Source: Candidatus Proruminimicrobium quisquiliarum (GTDB taxonomy: Bacteria; Elusimicrobiota; Endomicrobiia; Endomicrobiales; Endomicrobiaceae). Taken from it: a stretch of 64,000 nucleotides of DNA. Location of the stretch: contig JAHDRN010000007.1 in assembly GCA_018433245.1 (NCBI GenBank), positions 124,001 to 188,000 of the forward strand. The letters run 5' to 3'. Below the pieces are notes generated by a model. The model saw nothing but the letters and a program-made list of their open reading frames with translations, was not told where the DNA came from and ran no database searches. Below, piece by piece: positions 52,292 to 60,931 of this stretch. Positions within the stretch are counted from its first letter, which is position 1. Every line of letters starts with the position of its first letter. Position numbers and translations under genes: made by a program.

Positions 52292-55200
52292 TTATTCTTC
52301 GCCGTATTGCAGACTTGTAGACTGTTCTCCCAATAAATTTTCAAGTTCTTTTAAACAATCGTCGCTGTATTTTACATTATATTCGGTTTCAATTAAATAA
52401 TCTCCGTTCTGATAATCTTTAATATCCAAAAAAACTTTTGATTTGCCGGGATATTTTTTAAGTATTTCTATTATTTTTTCGGATAATTCGTCATCCAATA
52501 AAATATCTGAAACATGTACATGAAGAGAACCCAAATTAGGAGTATATTTCTTTTTTGCTTCATCAATCGTATACATTTCCTCAACAACTATCTGTCTTTT
52601 TCCCTGTTTATTAAGCAATTTTCCTTTTATAACAGTTATATTTTTTTCGTTCAGATACTTGCCGAGTCTTTCAAATGTTTTCGGAAACATAACGCATTCA
52701 ATGTCTCCATATAAATCAGCGGCCACGAAACTGGCAAATTTCTTTTTTTCTTCTTTTGTCACTAACATCCTTACTGATGTAATCATACCTGCAATACGTA
52801 TGATTTTCGCGGTAGCCAAGCTGTTATTTTCAGGCGGCATCGGTATTCTGTCAAATCTATACTGTGAAAAAGCGATTAAATCTCTTTTGTATTTATCAAG
52901 CGGATGCCCTGAAACATAAAAATCCAAAACTTCCTTTTCATATTCAAGAGACAGCGATTCTTCCAAAGGTTCTGTTTTTTTAAACGCCGATGAATTTTTT
53001 TTACTTAAAGTTTCTTCCGGTTCAAATAAAAAACCCTGGTCGGAATCGGCATTTTTCTTATTTTTTGCCGCTGCTGAAAGCGCTTCTTCCATGCTTTCAA
53101 GTATATCTGCCCTGACCTGAAGCTTATTCTTGCCGAAACCGTCAAACGCTCCCGCTTTGGCAAGCGATTCTATTGTTTTTTTATTAACCGTAGTTAAATC
53201 AACTTTTTCAAGAAAATCTTCAAAAGAAGAAAATTTTCCGTGTTTTTTTCTTGCTTCGGCGATTGCGTCCGCAGGCGTTTCGCCGACATTTTTTACGCCG
53301 ACCAGCCCGTATCTTATATTTTTGCCTTCAACCGAAAATTTTCCTTCCGAAAACTGTACGTCCGGAGGCAAAACTTTTATGCCGAATGTTTTGGCGTCTT
53401 CTATATATGAAACTAACTTTTTTTCTTCCCCTTCTTTCGCTTTTGACGATCCTACTTCCGAATTCATCATGGCAGTCATAAATTCAAGCGGATAATGAGT
53501 TTTCAAAAAAGCAGTCTGATAAGCGACATAGCCGTATGCCGCAGAATGTGATTTATTAAATCCGTATCCGCCGAATTTTTCCATATTATCGTAAATTTTG
53601 TTTGCAATTTGTTCGTCTATTTTTTTATTTTTGGCGCCTTCTATGAACTTCGCTCTCTGCTTTTGTATTTCTTCCGGTTTTTTCTTCCCCATGGCTTTTC
53701 TGAGCCCGTCTGCTTCTCCGGGAGTAAAACCTCCTACAGCCATAGCCATCTGCATAACCTGTTCCTGATAAACTATACAGCCGTAAGTGTTTTTTAATAT
53801 CGGTTCCTGCAAAGGATGATCATAAGATATATTTTTTCTCCCGTGCTTGCAGTCAACAAAAATTTCCGGCATGTGAGCATCCATAGGACCCGGTCTGTAC
53901 AGGGCTATTAAAGCAATAATATCGTCTATATTTGTAGGTTTTAATCTTTTCGTTAGATTTCTTATTCCGTCAGATTCAAGCTGAAATACACCGTAAGTCT
54001 TGCCTTCCTGCAATAATTTGTAAGTTTTCTTATCTTCCAAATCTATTTTATTTACGTCAAAATTTTTATCTTTTAATCTTATAAGTTTTACCGCTTCGTC
54101 TATGATGGACAAAGTTTTAAGACCCAAAAAATCAACTTTCAACAATCCGAGATTCGGCAAAGTATTTCCGTCATACTGGGTTGTGACTATGTCTTTTGAT
54201 CCTTTTGCAAGAGGAGAATAACGCCTTATGTCCTCAGGTGCTATAACCATACCTGCGGCATGAACTCCTGTATGTCTTTTGATGCCTTCAAGTTTAGCCG
54301 ATATTTTTATAAGTTCGGCTATTTTTTCGTCGCTTTTGATAATTTTTTGCAGCTCTTCGGAATTTGTCTTTGCCGCGCCGATAGATAATCCGTTGGGAAT
54401 CGCGTTTGCGATTTTTTGGCCTTCCGAAGGAGAAAATCCCATCGCTCTGGCAACGTCTTTAACAACCATTTTTGCTTTCATTGATCCGTATGTTATTATC
54501 TGCGCGCAGTTATTGTGTCCGTATTTATTGCGAACATATTCAATAACCTTATCCCTGCCGAAATCTGCAAAATCAATATCAAGATCAGGCATTGTTCTTC
54601 TGTCCGGATTTAAAAATCTTTCAAAAAGCAGATCATATCTCAAAGGACAGATATCGGTTATGCCCAAAGTGTAGGCAACTATTGAACCGGCGCCGGACCC
54701 TCTTCCTGGTCCTACCGGTATGCCGTTGTCTTTTGCATATTTTATAAAATCCCAAACAATTAAAAAGTATGAATCAAAACCCATCTTTTTAATGATATTT
54801 AATTCGTGTTCTAATCTGTCTACATGCTCTTTTTTTACTTCAGAATATCTCTTTTTCAATCCTTCCCTGCATAATTTTTCCAGATATGTATCGGGAGTAA
54901 ATCCTTCGGGAACGGTATAATTAGGAAGCAAAAATTGGTCTTTCTTAATGAGTAAATCCGTTTTATCCGCGATTATAAGCGTATTCTTTACCGCTTCGGG
55001 AATATATGAAAAAGTTTCAATCATTTCCTCCGGAGGTCTGTAATAAAACAAATCTGAACCGAATCTCATTCTGTCAGGATCGGTCACAAGTTTATTCGTA
55101 TTTATGCATAACAATACGTCATGATAATAAGCGTCCTCTTTTTTCAGGTAATGGCAGTCGTTTGTAGCAACAAGAGGAATCATCGTTTTTTTTGAAAGTT

Positions 55201-55792
55201 CAATTAAAGGAGCTATTATTTTTTTTTGATCTTCAAGCCCGTTATCCTGAATTTCAAGATAAAAATTATCGGTTCCGAATATATCTTTATAAAAATTAGC
55301 GGTTTCGACGGCTTCTTTTGTATTGCCGTCCAGCAGTAAACTTGAAACTTCTCCGGCTATACAGCCGGAAAGACAGACGAGTCCTTTTGAATATTTAGCC
55401 AGCAGTTCTTTGTCTACTCTTGGTTTTGAATAAAACCCTTCTGTAAACCCGAGACTTACCAGCATCATAAGGTTGTGGTATCCTTCCATGTCTTTTGCAA
55501 GAAGAACAAGATGATGATATCCGCCGGTTTCTTTTGTTTTGTCATGTCTTGATTTTTTTGCTACATAAACTTCGCAGCCTATGATCGGTTTAATTCCGTA
55601 CTCTTGACATCCCCAATAAAATTCCATAACCCCGTACATATTGCCGTGATCTGTAATGGCAAGAGCCGGCATTTTATATTCTTTTATAAGCTGAAATAAT
55701 TCTCCGGGTTTGCCGTCTTTAGTCAAACGGACGGAGCCGTCCAAAAGAGAATATTCGGTATGATTGTGTAAATGAACAAATTCAGACGCCAT
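52292..55792 (-). CDS. dnaE: DNA polymerase III alpha subunit
   Basis: This 1166-residue replicative polymerase opens with the PHP domain (FVHLHNHTEYSLLDGSVRL), has GPGRGSGAGSIVAYTLGITD, the catalytic aspartates in MPDLDIDFADFGRD, and GYGFNKSHSAAYGYVAYQTA. The tandem HhH and the OB-fold (IAGMITSVRMLVTKEEKKKF) follow. No 3'-5' exonuclease is inserted, so this is the DnaE type. It is the last gene of the minus-strand run that begins with the Bat genes and starts 69 nt after rsfS. Confidence 0.95.
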   Translation of the reverse strand: MASEFVHLHNHTEYSLLDGSVRLTKDGKPGELFQLIKEYKMPALAITDHGNMYGVMEFYWGCQEYGIKPIIGCEVYVAKKSRHDKTKETGGYHHLVLLAKDMEGYHNLMMLVSLGFTEGFYSKPRVDKELLAKYSKGLVCLSGCIAGEVSSLLLDGNTKEAVETANFYKDIFGTDNFYLEIQDNGLEDQKKIIAPLIELSKKTMIPLVATNDCHYLKKEDAYYHDVLLCINTNKLVTDPDRMRFGSDLFYYRPPEEMIETFSYIPEAVKNTLIIADKTDLLIKKDQFLLPNYTVPEGFTPDTYLEKLCREGLKKRYSEVKKEHVDRLEHELNIIKKMGFDSYFLIVWDFIKYAKDNGIPVGPGRGSGAGSIVAYTLGITDICPLRYDLLFERFLNPDRRTMPDLDIDFADFGRDKVIEYVRNKYGHNNCAQIITYGSMKAKMVVKDVARAMGFSPSEGQKIANAIPNGLSIGAAKTNSEELQKIIKSDEKIAELIKISAKLEGIKRHTGVHAAGMVIAPEDIRRYSPLAKGSKDIVTTQYDGNTLPNLGLLKVDFLGLKTLSIIDEAVKLIRLKDKNFDVNKIDLEDKKTYKLLQEGKTYGVFQLESDGIRNLTKRLKPTNIDDIIALIALYRPGPMDAHMPEIFVDCKHGRKNISYDHPLQEPILKNTYGCIVYQEQVMQMAMAVGGFTPGEADGLRKAMGKKKPEEIQKQRAKFIEGAKNKKIDEQIANKIYDNMEKFGGYGFNKSHSAAYGYVAYQTAFLKTHYPLEFMTAMMNSEVGSSKAKEGEEKKLVSYIEDAKTFGIKVLPPDVQFSEGKFSVEGKNIRYGLVGVKNVGETPADAIAEARKKHGKFSSFEDFLEKVDLTTVNKKTIESLAKAGAFDGFGKNKLQVRADILESMEEALSAAAKNKKNADSDQGFLFEPEETLSKKNSSAFKKTEPLEESLSLEYEKEVLDFYVSGHPLDKYKRDLIAFSQYRFDRIPMPPENNSLATAKIIRIAGMITSVRMLVTKEEKKKFASFVAADLYGDIECVMFPKTFERLGKYLNEKNITVIKGKLLNKQGKRQIVVEEMYTIDEAKKKYTPNLGSLHVHVSDILLDDELSEKIIEILKKYPGKSKVFLDIKDYQNGDYLIETEYNVKYSDDCLKELENLLGEQSTSLQYGEE

Positions 55793-55861
55793 TTTTTCCT
55801 TTATGGTATGCCGATTTTATTTTGAATGCGCTGCATTTAAAATTAAAAGCGGCGTTATTTA

Positions 55862-56317
55862 TTATATTTTTGCTTTGCTTCTATAGATTTTCTTTTTAGA
55901 AATTTTACTTTTAAGCGTTTTCTTTTTCGTAGCGAATTTTTTTATTGCAGTCTTTTTAACTTTTGCTTCTTTAGTCCGGCTGCCGTAAGCGTTCCAAATT
56001 TTTTCAAGATTGTACTTTGCTCTGACGTCAGGATGCATAACGTGAACCAAAAGTCCGCCGAAATCAATAACTTTCCATGTCTGTGACGAACAGCCTTCTC
56101 TTCTTACCGGCATAACGCCGAAATCATATTTTAGAGATTTTTCTATTTCATTTGTTATGGCATTAATCTGAGGAACGGAAGAAGCGGTAACTATGACAAA
56201 ATAATTAGCAATGGCTGTCTGACCGGTTACGTCAATAATAATAACGTTTTCGCCTTTCTTGTCTTCCGCAATTTTTTGAGCCTGTTTTGCCAATTTCAAA
56301 AAATCAATTTTTACCAT
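55862..56317 (-). CDS. rsfS: Ribosomal silencing factor with lysine-rich tail
   Basis: This 151-residue protein has the full RsfS domain (NVIIIDVTGQTAIANYFVIV, SSQTWKVIDFGGLLVHVMHP, YNLEKIWNAYG) ending near residue 112, followed by a tail of about 38 residues rich in lysine (KKTAIKKFATKKKTLKSK). RsfS binds ribosomal protein uL14 and blocks subunit joining in starvation. The basic extension is not part of the standard family and may bind rRNA. It lies 15 nt after the LytR_C gene. Confidence 0.92.
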   Translation of the reverse strand: MVKIDFLKLAKQAQKIAEDKKGENVIIIDVTGQTAIANYFVIVTASSVPQINAITNEIEKSLKYDFGVMPVRREGCSSQTWKVIDFGGLLVHVMHPDVRAKYNLEKIWNAYGSRTKEAKVKKTAIKKFATKKKTLKSKISKKKIYRSKAKI

Positions 56318-56332
56318 AACTGTCTCCTATTT

Positions 56333-57403
56333 TTAGTTTATTTTATCAAGTTTGTCATATAAAATACAATCATTGCCCAGCAAAACCGTCATATCGGCAA
56401 AAGGTTTCGGATTTGCACTTACCAATATCTCTCCGCATCCCAGCAGATTAACTATCTCATTTGATTTTTCCGGATTATTTATCATATCTAAAACAACCGT
56501 AAATTTATTTTTGCGCGATTCGTTTCCCCAATAAAAAACGTCAAATGAATTCTTTCTCAAAAGATTTACCGCTTTTTCCGCCAGCCTGTTTTTATTTGAA
56601 GAATTCAAAACTTGAAGATTTATTTTTTCGGCTTCATTATCCGGATAAGTTCCGTTAAGCATCTCAATTACTCTGTCAAAAGCTTCTTGGTCTATTTCAG
56701 TTCTGTTTCTTCTTATCACGGTCGGCATGTCAATAAACATAATATCTTTTCTCGTGTTGATGTTTTTTATTATTCGGTAAATCTGTACTAAATCAACCGG
56801 TTTAAAATCGGTCTGAATAATAATATTTTTATTTTTTAAAAATTTTATTATCTCGGGGATCAAACTTCTGTTAATATTTGACACTGTGTATTTAATTATT
56901 TTGATACTCGTTATTACGCCGTTTAAATGATTTCTGGAATTCAAAGCGATATAAAAACAGCTGTTGCCTAATTTCTTTTTCATTTCGCATTCATTTAATA
57001 ATTTCAGAAAAGCATTCAGCGAGTCGGTATCGGAATAAACGTAATAATCTATCTCAACCATGCCCTTAAAAAGATTTGCAACCTCCCGTTTAATAAAATC
57101 AATCCTGTTTGGGTTGCTTTGTCTGAAAAATAATTCTTTTAGAGTTCTTGTTTTTAATTTTTTACGTAAAATCGCAGTATTTTCGTTTATAAATAAAATT
57201 TGAACGCGTTTTTTAAGCGGATTATATTGGCACAAAGCGATCTTCAATGTGCCCGGATATGTTTTAACGCTGCCTTCAACAAAGATTAAAACGTTAATCG
57301 TTTTTCCGGCATATATATATTTTGACACATCTGAAACATAATAAATCAGAGATGAAACCGCAATTAATAAAAAAACAAAAAACAGAATAATTTTTTTAAG
57401 CAT
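56333..57403 (-). CDS. Degenerate LCP-like protein with LytR C-terminal domain
   Basis: This 356-residue protein has one N-terminal TM (about residues 4-23), a region resembling the LytR-CpsA-Psr fold (INVLIFVEGSVKTYPGTLKIALCQYN), and a C-terminal LytR_C domain from about residue 265 (INLQVLNSSNKNRLAEKAVNLL, ADMTVLLGNDC). The arginine and aspartate residues of active LCP phosphotransferases (RSDTI, PRDT) are not conserved; FINENTAI replaces them. It probably has lost transferase activity and acts as a binding protein. It lies between yqeK and rsfS, a position commonly occupied by LCP proteins. Confidence 0.75.
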   Translation of the reverse strand: MLKKIILFFVFLLIAVSSLIYYVSDVSKYIYAGKTINVLIFVEGSVKTYPGTLKIALCQYNPLKKRVQILFINENTAILRKKLKTRTLKELFFRQSNPNRIDFIKREVANLFKGMVEIDYYVYSDTDSLNAFLKLLNECEMKKKLGNSCFYIALNSRNHLNGVITSIKIIKYTVSNINRSLIPEIIKFLKNKNIIIQTDFKPVDLVQIYRIIKNINTRKDIMFIDMPTVIRRNRTEIDQEAFDRVIEMLNGTYPDNEAEKINLQVLNSSNKNRLAEKAVNLLRKNSFDVFYWGNESRKNKFTVVLDMINNPEKSNEIVNLLGCGEILVSANPKPFADMTVLLGNDCILYDKLDKIN

Positions 57404-57407
57404 TTAT

Positions 57408-57968
57408 TTATTTATTATAATAATTCCATATACTTACGATATCTGGGTGCAGCACTTTATATTTTGAAACAACATACTGAATTTTATTTTGCATAACAAA
57501 TTTAAAAGTCCGGTTCAAATCTCCGTATAAGATATCGTGTTCCATATTAAATTTTAATTTCCTGTCCGGAGACAAAGCATCGGCTATAAAAATTATTTTT
57601 TCCGCATTGCTCATATTGATTCTTCCTACCGTATGGTATTTAACGGCATTGAGTATTTCCGTGTTTTTTACGCCGAATTTCTTTTTTGCTATATCTTCCG
57701 ATATATACGCATGCAGTATCTGAGGCGCATATTTTAATATAAACGGATAATATTTTATTTTAACCTTATTAACGCTTATATAATTTTTTGATTCGTCGGC
57801 CGTCATCCATTTTCCGCAGTCATGCAAAAGAGCCGCTATTTGTATGTTATAAACATCTTCATTATAATTTGCCGCTAATTTTGAAGCCAATTCATAAACC
57901 TGTAACGTATGCTCGTATCTTTCGGTTTTCAAATGTTTATACAAATAATCAAAAATTTCATTTTCCAT
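57408..57968 (-). CDS. yqeK: YqeK-type HD-domain hydrolase (Ap4A hydrolase)
   Basis: This 186-residue protein carries the HD motif in YEHTLQVYELASKLA and AALLHDCGKW, then HAYISEDIAKKKFG and AVKYHTVG. YqeK proteins are symmetrical diadenosine tetraphosphate hydrolases. Its start overlaps nadD by 11 nt, the usual arrangement. The run nadD-yqeK-LCP-rsfS is conserved in many bacteria. Confidence 0.9.
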   Translation of the reverse strand: MENEIFDYLYKHLKTERYEHTLQVYELASKLAANYNEDVYNIQIAALLHDCGKWMTADESKNYISVNKVKIKYYPFILKYAPQILHAYISEDIAKKKFGVKNTEILNAVKYHTVGRINMSNAEKIIFIADALSPDRKLKFNMEHDILYGDLNRTFKFVMQNKIQYVVSKYKVLHPDIVSIWNYYNK

Positions 57969-58539
57969 ATAATTTTTTTTCCTTAATATATTTTAAAACT
58001 TCTTGCGGAACCAGTTTTTCAATATCAGCCGCATTATTTTTAATCATATCTCTGATTTGCGTTGATGAAATGTTCTTCATGAAAAATTCCGAAAAAACGG
58101 CATATTTACGGTATTTACTGTTCAAGTCAATTATGACATCCGGCCTTTTCATCACTAAAAAACCGTATTTTTCGGCTATATATTCAGGTTTTTCCCATTC
58201 GTCCAATTGATTAAAAGTATCGGAACCTATAATTAATTTTAAGATATCTTTATAATATTTTTTCTGTAAATAATCCAACGTTTCAAATGAATAAACAATT
58301 CGTCTGTTTTGAATTTCAAAAGCATCAATTAAAAATTTACAGTTATTTTTTACCGCCAATGAAAGCATGTTAAGCCTGTCTTGCGATGAAGCTTGCAGTC
58401 TTAATTTATGCGGCGGCAAATATGAAGGAATGAAAATAACAAAATCCAATCCGAATTGGGCAACGGCTTGCTGAGCGGCCTCAATATGAGCGTTATGAAC
58501 GGGGTCAAATGAACCTCCGAATATTCCTATTTTACGCAT
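57958..58539 (-). CDS. nadD: Nicotinate-nucleotide adenylyltransferase
   Basis: This 193-residue enzyme makes deamido-NAD. GIFGGSFDPVHNAHIEAA holds the HxGH-type site (here HNAH), FIPSYLPPHK is the nicotinate-mononucleotide region, and NISSTQIRDMI is the ISSTxIR motif. It abuts batE and overlaps yqeK. Confidence 0.94.
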   Translation of the reverse strand: MRKIGIFGGSFDPVHNAHIEAAQQAVAQFGLDFVIFIPSYLPPHKLRLQASSQDRLNMLSLAVKNNCKFLIDAFEIQNRRIVYSFETLDYLQKKYYKDILKLIIGSDTFNQLDEWEKPEYIAEKYGFLVMKRPDVIIDLNSKYRKYAVFSEFFMKNISSTQIRDMIKNNAADIEKLVPQEVLKYIKEKKLYGK

Positions 58540-59274
58540 TTATATTATCTCCAACGAATTCTTGTCCATCCAACCGCTGAATCCGTCCAACATAAGCTTC
58601 ACGTTAACCCATTTACCTAATTCAGACAAAATAACGACCTTTCTGCCGGCATAAACTTCAAAAGCCGTTTCTTCGGTTTTAACAGGCTTGTTTCTTACAG
58701 GTGCATCCGTAAGAATTACGGCTTCCCGCATTATGCACTCTTGGTTAAATTTAACATAAAACAAAGCTCCGCTCAATGCAAATAACGCCGAAAATAAAAT
58801 TATGCCTTTAAAAAATATTTTTTCTTTTTTCAAACAATATAGTCCGAAACAAAGACACAGAAACATAAACAATACGGATGTTATTACGGTTATTTCATTT
58901 AAAGAAACCAATAAAGACATTTCCTGAATTATAAATTCAGCCGTATTAGGTTCAGGTTCTTTTGCCAGTTCGGCCAAAAGTTTTCTGTTATAACGTATAT
59001 CTTTATCTCTGGGAGCAAGGCGCAAAGCTCTTTCCTCGTTCAGAGAAGCTCTTCCGATATCGCCTGTTTTATAATAAGCATTCGCTAAATTGTGATATAT
59101 ATAAGGATTACAAAGTCCCTGCATAATCATAATCTCATACTCTTTTATAGATTCATTATAATTACCCTGGCTGTAAAAAGACATCGCTTTATTTATCCGG
59201 TCATTATTTGTCTCAGCCGCGCAAACGGGCAAAACGCACAATAACAATAAAAAAAATATCAGTATTTTATTCAT
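58540..59274 (-). CDS. batE: BatE-like TPR-SH3 membrane protein
   Basis: This 244-residue protein has a signal peptide (residues 1-19), about two TPR units (AMSFYSQGNYNESIKEYE, YHNLANAYYKTGDIGRASLNEERAL), two TM segments at roughly 128-150 and 157-173, and a C-terminal SH3-like domain (APVRNKP...GRKVVILSELGKWVNVKL). This is the typical BatE layout. It lies 1 nt after batD. Bat proteins were named for Bacteroides aerotolerance but their biochemical role is unclear. Confidence 0.87.
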   Translation of the reverse strand: MNKILIFFLLLLCVLPVCAAETNNDRINKAMSFYSQGNYNESIKEYEIMIMQGLCNPYIYHNLANAYYKTGDIGRASLNEERALRLAPRDKDIRYNRKLLAELAKEPEPNTAEFIIQEMSLLVSLNEITVITSVLFMFLCLCFGLYCLKKEKIFFKGIILFSALFALSGALFYVKFNQECIMREAVILTDAPVRNKPVKTEETAFEVYAGRKVVILSELGKWVNVKLMLDGFSGWMDKNSLEII

Positions 59275-59275
59275 A

Positions 59276-60931
59276 TTATTTTTTTTCTTTTATAATGTAT
59301 TTTGTCTTATAATATATCTTATTCATTTCCAAAATATCAGCTTTGACCGATTTGAATTTATAAATTTCGCATTCTTTTAAAACATCGGATATGTTTTTAA
59401 TAAATTCCGGTTCATCACCGGCCTTTTTAAGATTTATTTCTATTTCATTTTTTGACATATTTAAATATTCTATGTTAGTTTTTGACCTTAAAAACATTTT
59501 AACCGCATACTCCAAACACGTATAAAAATTTATTTGTTCTTCTTTTCGTAAATAGTCATACGAATTTTTAAGATAATATTCCGCTTTTTTGTACGCCTTT
59601 ATTTTTTGAATCTTTTCATAATCTCTTTGCATATAGATTATAACAATTCTGTATACGAAAGAAGATACGGCAAATAATAAAAACAAACTCAGAAGCGACA
59701 TAAAAAACTTGTTTTTAACAAGATATTTTTTGTATTGTTTGGCATAAACAACGTCTTTTACCGGTTTTAAATTTTTTTGTATAACGAATTCCTCTCCGGT
59801 TTGCTCATCCTGCCGCGCAGCGGCGTCGTATGTCTCGCTGTTTACGTCAAAAAATATCGCTGAAGATTTAATAACGACATAATTTTTCAGATCGGGATCA
59901 AAATAAGAAAAAGTAATTTCCGGAATATTTTTTTGTCCGCTCATTAACGGAATAAGAACACACTGGAATTTTTTAGAACTTATGACGGGATCATTTTCAA
60001 CTTTAACAAAAGTGGCGTATTTTTTTATATCGCTTGATAATTCAAAAACGGGTTCGGCTATGGAATTAATATTGCCGTTGCCTTTTATATTTATTGACAA
60101 ATTAACGGGTTCGTTGATTTTTACGCTCTTTTTATTAACGGAAGATGATATATAATATTTACCGACCGCACCGGTAAAGTTTTCCGGAATATTTTTTTGC
60201 GGGAGAGGGAAAATTTTTATTTTTATCGGATTGGTTTTGAAAGAGTATTTATTGCTGCCGTTTAAGTATTTTACATCAACAACCGAAGGATCAATTATTA
60301 TAATGCCGTCTCTCATAGGATAGAGACGCGTTGTTACGGTAAATGTGAAATAATTTTCGCCATTTATAAGTTCATATCCGCTTTTTATATCCGATTTGGT
60401 TTTCCAAAAATCTCTAAACATCGGAAGAAGATAATTCGGATTTGAAGCTAAATTATACCTTGTTGCGAATTCAAGAGTATAATATACCTGCTGGTTCACA
60501 TATGCGGCATTTGTATCAGTGTATGCTTTAACAAAAGTGTTTACATCGCTGGCTGTATAGACTGCCTGTGATACTTTAGTTTTATTGACTTTTATTTCTA
60601 TCGGATTTGAAACAATTTCATTTTTATCAGAATCATAAACAGTTATTGCGGGTATTGTAAAAAAACCGTATGTTTTAGGAGTTATTACGTATTCATAAAC
60701 ATATTTTTTACCGTTTTTTATGTAATCTTTTCTTGATAAAATTAAAAAATCTTCTATTTTAGGCAGTTTAAAATTATCAGAATTTTTAACATTCTGCGCT
60801 ATTTCAACAACCAACTTAATGTTTTCGCCTTCAAAAATCTCTCTTTTATCAAGCGAAACATCCAAAATATCATTGCCAAAAACAAAAGCCGGTATTAATA
60901 AAACAAATAATAAAATAAATTTTTTCAGCAT
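59276..60931 (-). CDS. batD: BatD family protein
   Basis: This 551-residue protein has a signal peptide (ending near FVFG) and a series of beta-sandwich domains: DVSLDKREIFEGENIKLVVE, then YVNQQVYYTLEFATRYN and VNEPVNLSINIKGNGNINSIAEP-like repeats, in pieces. A TM near residue 415 (FFMSLLSLFLLFAVSSFVY) and a cytoplasmic helical tail of about 110 residues complete it. The gene follows the large coiled-coil gene without a gap. BatA/B VWA proteins and MoxR would lie beyond the right edge, if present. Confidence 0.87.
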   Translation of the reverse strand: MLKKFILLFVLLIPAFVFGNDILDVSLDKREIFEGENIKLVVEIAQNVKNSDNFKLPKIEDFLILSRKDYIKNGKKYVYEYVITPKTYGFFTIPAITVYDSDKNEIVSNPIEIKVNKTKVSQAVYTASDVNTFVKAYTDTNAAYVNQQVYYTLEFATRYNLASNPNYLLPMFRDFWKTKSDIKSGYELINGENYFTFTVTTRLYPMRDGIIIIDPSVVDVKYLNGSNKYSFKTNPIKIKIFPLPQKNIPENFTGAVGKYYISSSVNKKSVKINEPVNLSINIKGNGNINSIAEPVFELSSDIKKYATFVKVENDPVISSKKFQCVLIPLMSGQKNIPEITFSYFDPDLKNYVVIKSSAIFFDVNSETYDAAARQDEQTGEEFVIQKNLKPVKDVVYAKQYKKYLVKNKFFMSLLSLFLLFAVSSFVYRIVIIYMQRDYEKIQKIKAYKKAEYYLKNSYDYLRKEEQINFYTCLEYAVKMFLRSKTNIEYLNMSKNEIEINLKKAGDEPEFIKNISDVLKECEIYKFKSVKADILEMNKIYYKTKYIIKEKK

